Below are positions 63,203-64,000 of a stretch of DNA of 64,000 bases, in pieces. The position numbers and the translations under genes are program-made. Each line of letters opens with the position of its first letter. Position 1 is the stretch's first letter. The notes beneath the pieces were generated by a model that was not told the origin of the DNA, did not search any database, and was given only the letters and a program-made list of their open reading frames with translations. Origin of the DNA: Acidisarcina sp963790505 (GTDB lineage Bacteria; Acidobacteriota; Terriglobia; Terriglobales; Acidobacteriaceae); assembly GCA_963790505.1 (NCBI GenBank), contig CAWBOT010000004.1:558001-622000 (forward strand), written 5' to 3'.

Positions 63203-63391
63203 TTGAGGCCTGCTTCCTCCCAACTCCGAAACTACTGGCTCTGGTATATAGGCTCCGGCGTCTGGCTATTCGATGCTGCTCTGGCTCTGCACTATAACCA
63301 TCGAACGCACGCGCTTGGCGCGGTTGGGGTAGCGCTTCTCTTCGTGGTGGCAGGCGCTCTCTGGCGCAAGAGCTGGAACAGGCTTCAGTAG
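63203..63391 (+). CDS. Small two-helix membrane protein
   Basis: 62 residues from a TTG at 63203. Two hydrophobic segments lie at about 13-30 (WYIGSGVWLFDAALALHY) and 36-54 (HALGAVGVALLFVVAGALW). Its stop is four bases before the GH39 start, so co-transcription with the glycosidase is likely. I do not recognise a family. Confidence 0.55.
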   Translation: MRPASSQLRNYWLWYIGSGVWLFDAALALHYNHRTHALGAVGVALLFVVAGALWRKSWNRLQ

Positions 63392-63395
63392 GTCT

Positions 63396-64000
63396 ATGCA
63401 GAGACGCCTATTGCGGTGTCGGCGCGCCACGCCGATCCTCTTTGCTCCACGCCGATCCGTTCTGCTGGCGATCACTTTCCTTCTGGCTCTGACATCGTCT
63501 TTTTTCGCGCAGCAAGCAACGGCGCCTGTCAAGATCACGGTCGACGCATCCAGTCGGGACGGCACGCTTCCGCGGGCATGGGCGTTTTTTGGCTACGACG
63601 AACCCAACTTCACCTACAGCGCGAACGGAAAAAAGCTGCTCCATGAGCTCGCCGCGCTGAGTCCCGTGCCGGTCTACGTTCGAACCCACAACCTGCTCAC
63701 CAGCGGAGACGGCAAAGGGTCGCTCAAGTGGGGATCGACCAACGCCTACAGCGAAGACGCCAGCGGTCATGCGATCTACGATTGGACGGTGGTTGATCGC
63801 ATCTTCGACGCCTATCGCGATGCCGGGGTGAGGCCGCTGGTCGAGATCGGTTTCACGCCTGAGGCGATGACCACCGGACCTGCTCCTTATCGCCACAGCT
63901 TTCCGAAGGGGAGTGTCTTCACCGGCTGGAGCTATCCGCCCAAAGACTATGAAAAATGGGGCGAGTTGGTTTTCCGCTTCGCGCAACACCTGCGTGAGCG
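63396..64000 (+). CDS. Glycoside hydrolase family 39 (beta-xylosidase-like), N-terminal part
   Basis: The frame from the ATG at 63396 is open to the window end and gives 201 codons. A signal peptide (RSVLLAITFLLALTSSFFAQ) is followed by the GH39 barrel start: RAWAFFGYDEPNFTYSANGK, VYVRTHNLLTSGDGKGSLKW and PLVEIGFTPEAMTTGP. The acid/base Glu region was not reached. It probably acts on xylan or another hemicellulose outside the cytoplasm. Confidence 0.85.
   Translation, partial: MQRRLLRCRRATPILFAPRRSVLLAITFLLALTSSFFAQQATAPVKITVDASSRDGTLPRAWAFFGYDEPNFTYSANGKKLLHELAALSPVPVYVRTHNLLTSGDGKGSLKWGSTNAYSEDASGHAIYDWTVVDRIFDAYRDAGVRPLVEIGFTPEAMTTGPAPYRHSFPKGSVFTGWSYPPKDYEKWGELVFRFAQHLRE

Overview
The window looks like chromosomal DNA of an Acidobacteriota species, probably class Terriglobia (Acidobacteriaceae or a close relative). 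The basis is family recognition: a secreted VWFA protein of the acidobacterial type, a very large Oar-like TonB-dependent receptor with an N-terminal carboxypeptidase-regulatory-like domain, an RDD protein with a long Ala/Glu-rich N-terminus, a YVTN beta-propeller, and high-GC coding throughout. I see no rRNA, tRNA, CRISPR array, prophage, transposase or plasmid gene. Most of the window is core housekeeping sequence with small accessory pockets.

Layout. 1-4.8 kb: end of a DMT-type transporter, a small membrane protein, the VWFA protein, a DsbA-like thioredoxin-fold protein, and an acyl-CoA carboxylase pair (biotin carboxylase plus biotin carrier). 4.8-8.5 kb (minus strand): a tonB-exbB-exbD-exbD-TPR lipoprotein operon closed by a hairpin terminator. 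8.7-13.2 kb (minus): tgt-yajC-secD-(54-aa membrane protein)-secF. 13.2-21.1 kb: a TonB receptor, folK, then divergent nadD-rsfS, then the giant Oar-like receptor lying between rsfS and rlmH. 21.5-30.2 kb (plus): rlmH, cobO, accD, folC, plsC, a class I glutamine amidotransferase, rsmG, two parS-like sites, parA, parB and a peptide-type ABC ATPase. 30.2-35.7 kb: TauE/SafE exporter, DUF302 protein, a GntR(YtrA)-ABC transporter operon with a palindromic operator, a DUF971 protein and the YVTN propeller. 35.8-42 kb: two ECF sigma operons, one with a membrane protein, an unusual ferredoxin and a coiled-coil microprotein, the other with a zinc-finger/HEAT anti-sigma factor and a double-PDZ protein. 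42-53.6 kb: radical SAM enzyme with a pentad-repeat microprotein, Gfo/Idh oxidoreductase, an envelope block (PPIase, DsbA-like lipoprotein, LptD), RDD protein, ROK kinase-like protein and SthA transhydrogenase. 53.9-64 kb: GNAT/LysR pair, glutamyl-Q tRNA(Asp) synthetase, the dnaG-rpoD unit, Uma2 nuclease, LEA-like protein, dienelactone hydrolase and a truncated GH39 glycosidase.

A striking feature is a set of single-base reading-frame lesions. exbD carries an in-frame amber codon. tonB, accD, folC and probably the RDD gene each carry one extra base, and the giant TonB receptor lacks one base. Downstream of each lesion the conserved protein continues in another frame (or in the same frame after the amber). 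Because accD and folC are normally essential, the simplest reading is residual sequence or assembly error, for example an unpolished or metagenome-derived contig. Real pseudogenisation of the Ton system cannot be excluded.

Functionally the window joins envelope biogenesis (Sec, LptD, PPIase, DsbA-like proteins), TonB energy transduction, fatty-acid and folate synthesis, chromosome segregation (ParAB-parS next to rsmG, which suggests proximity to the replication origin), and extracytoplasmic stress signalling.
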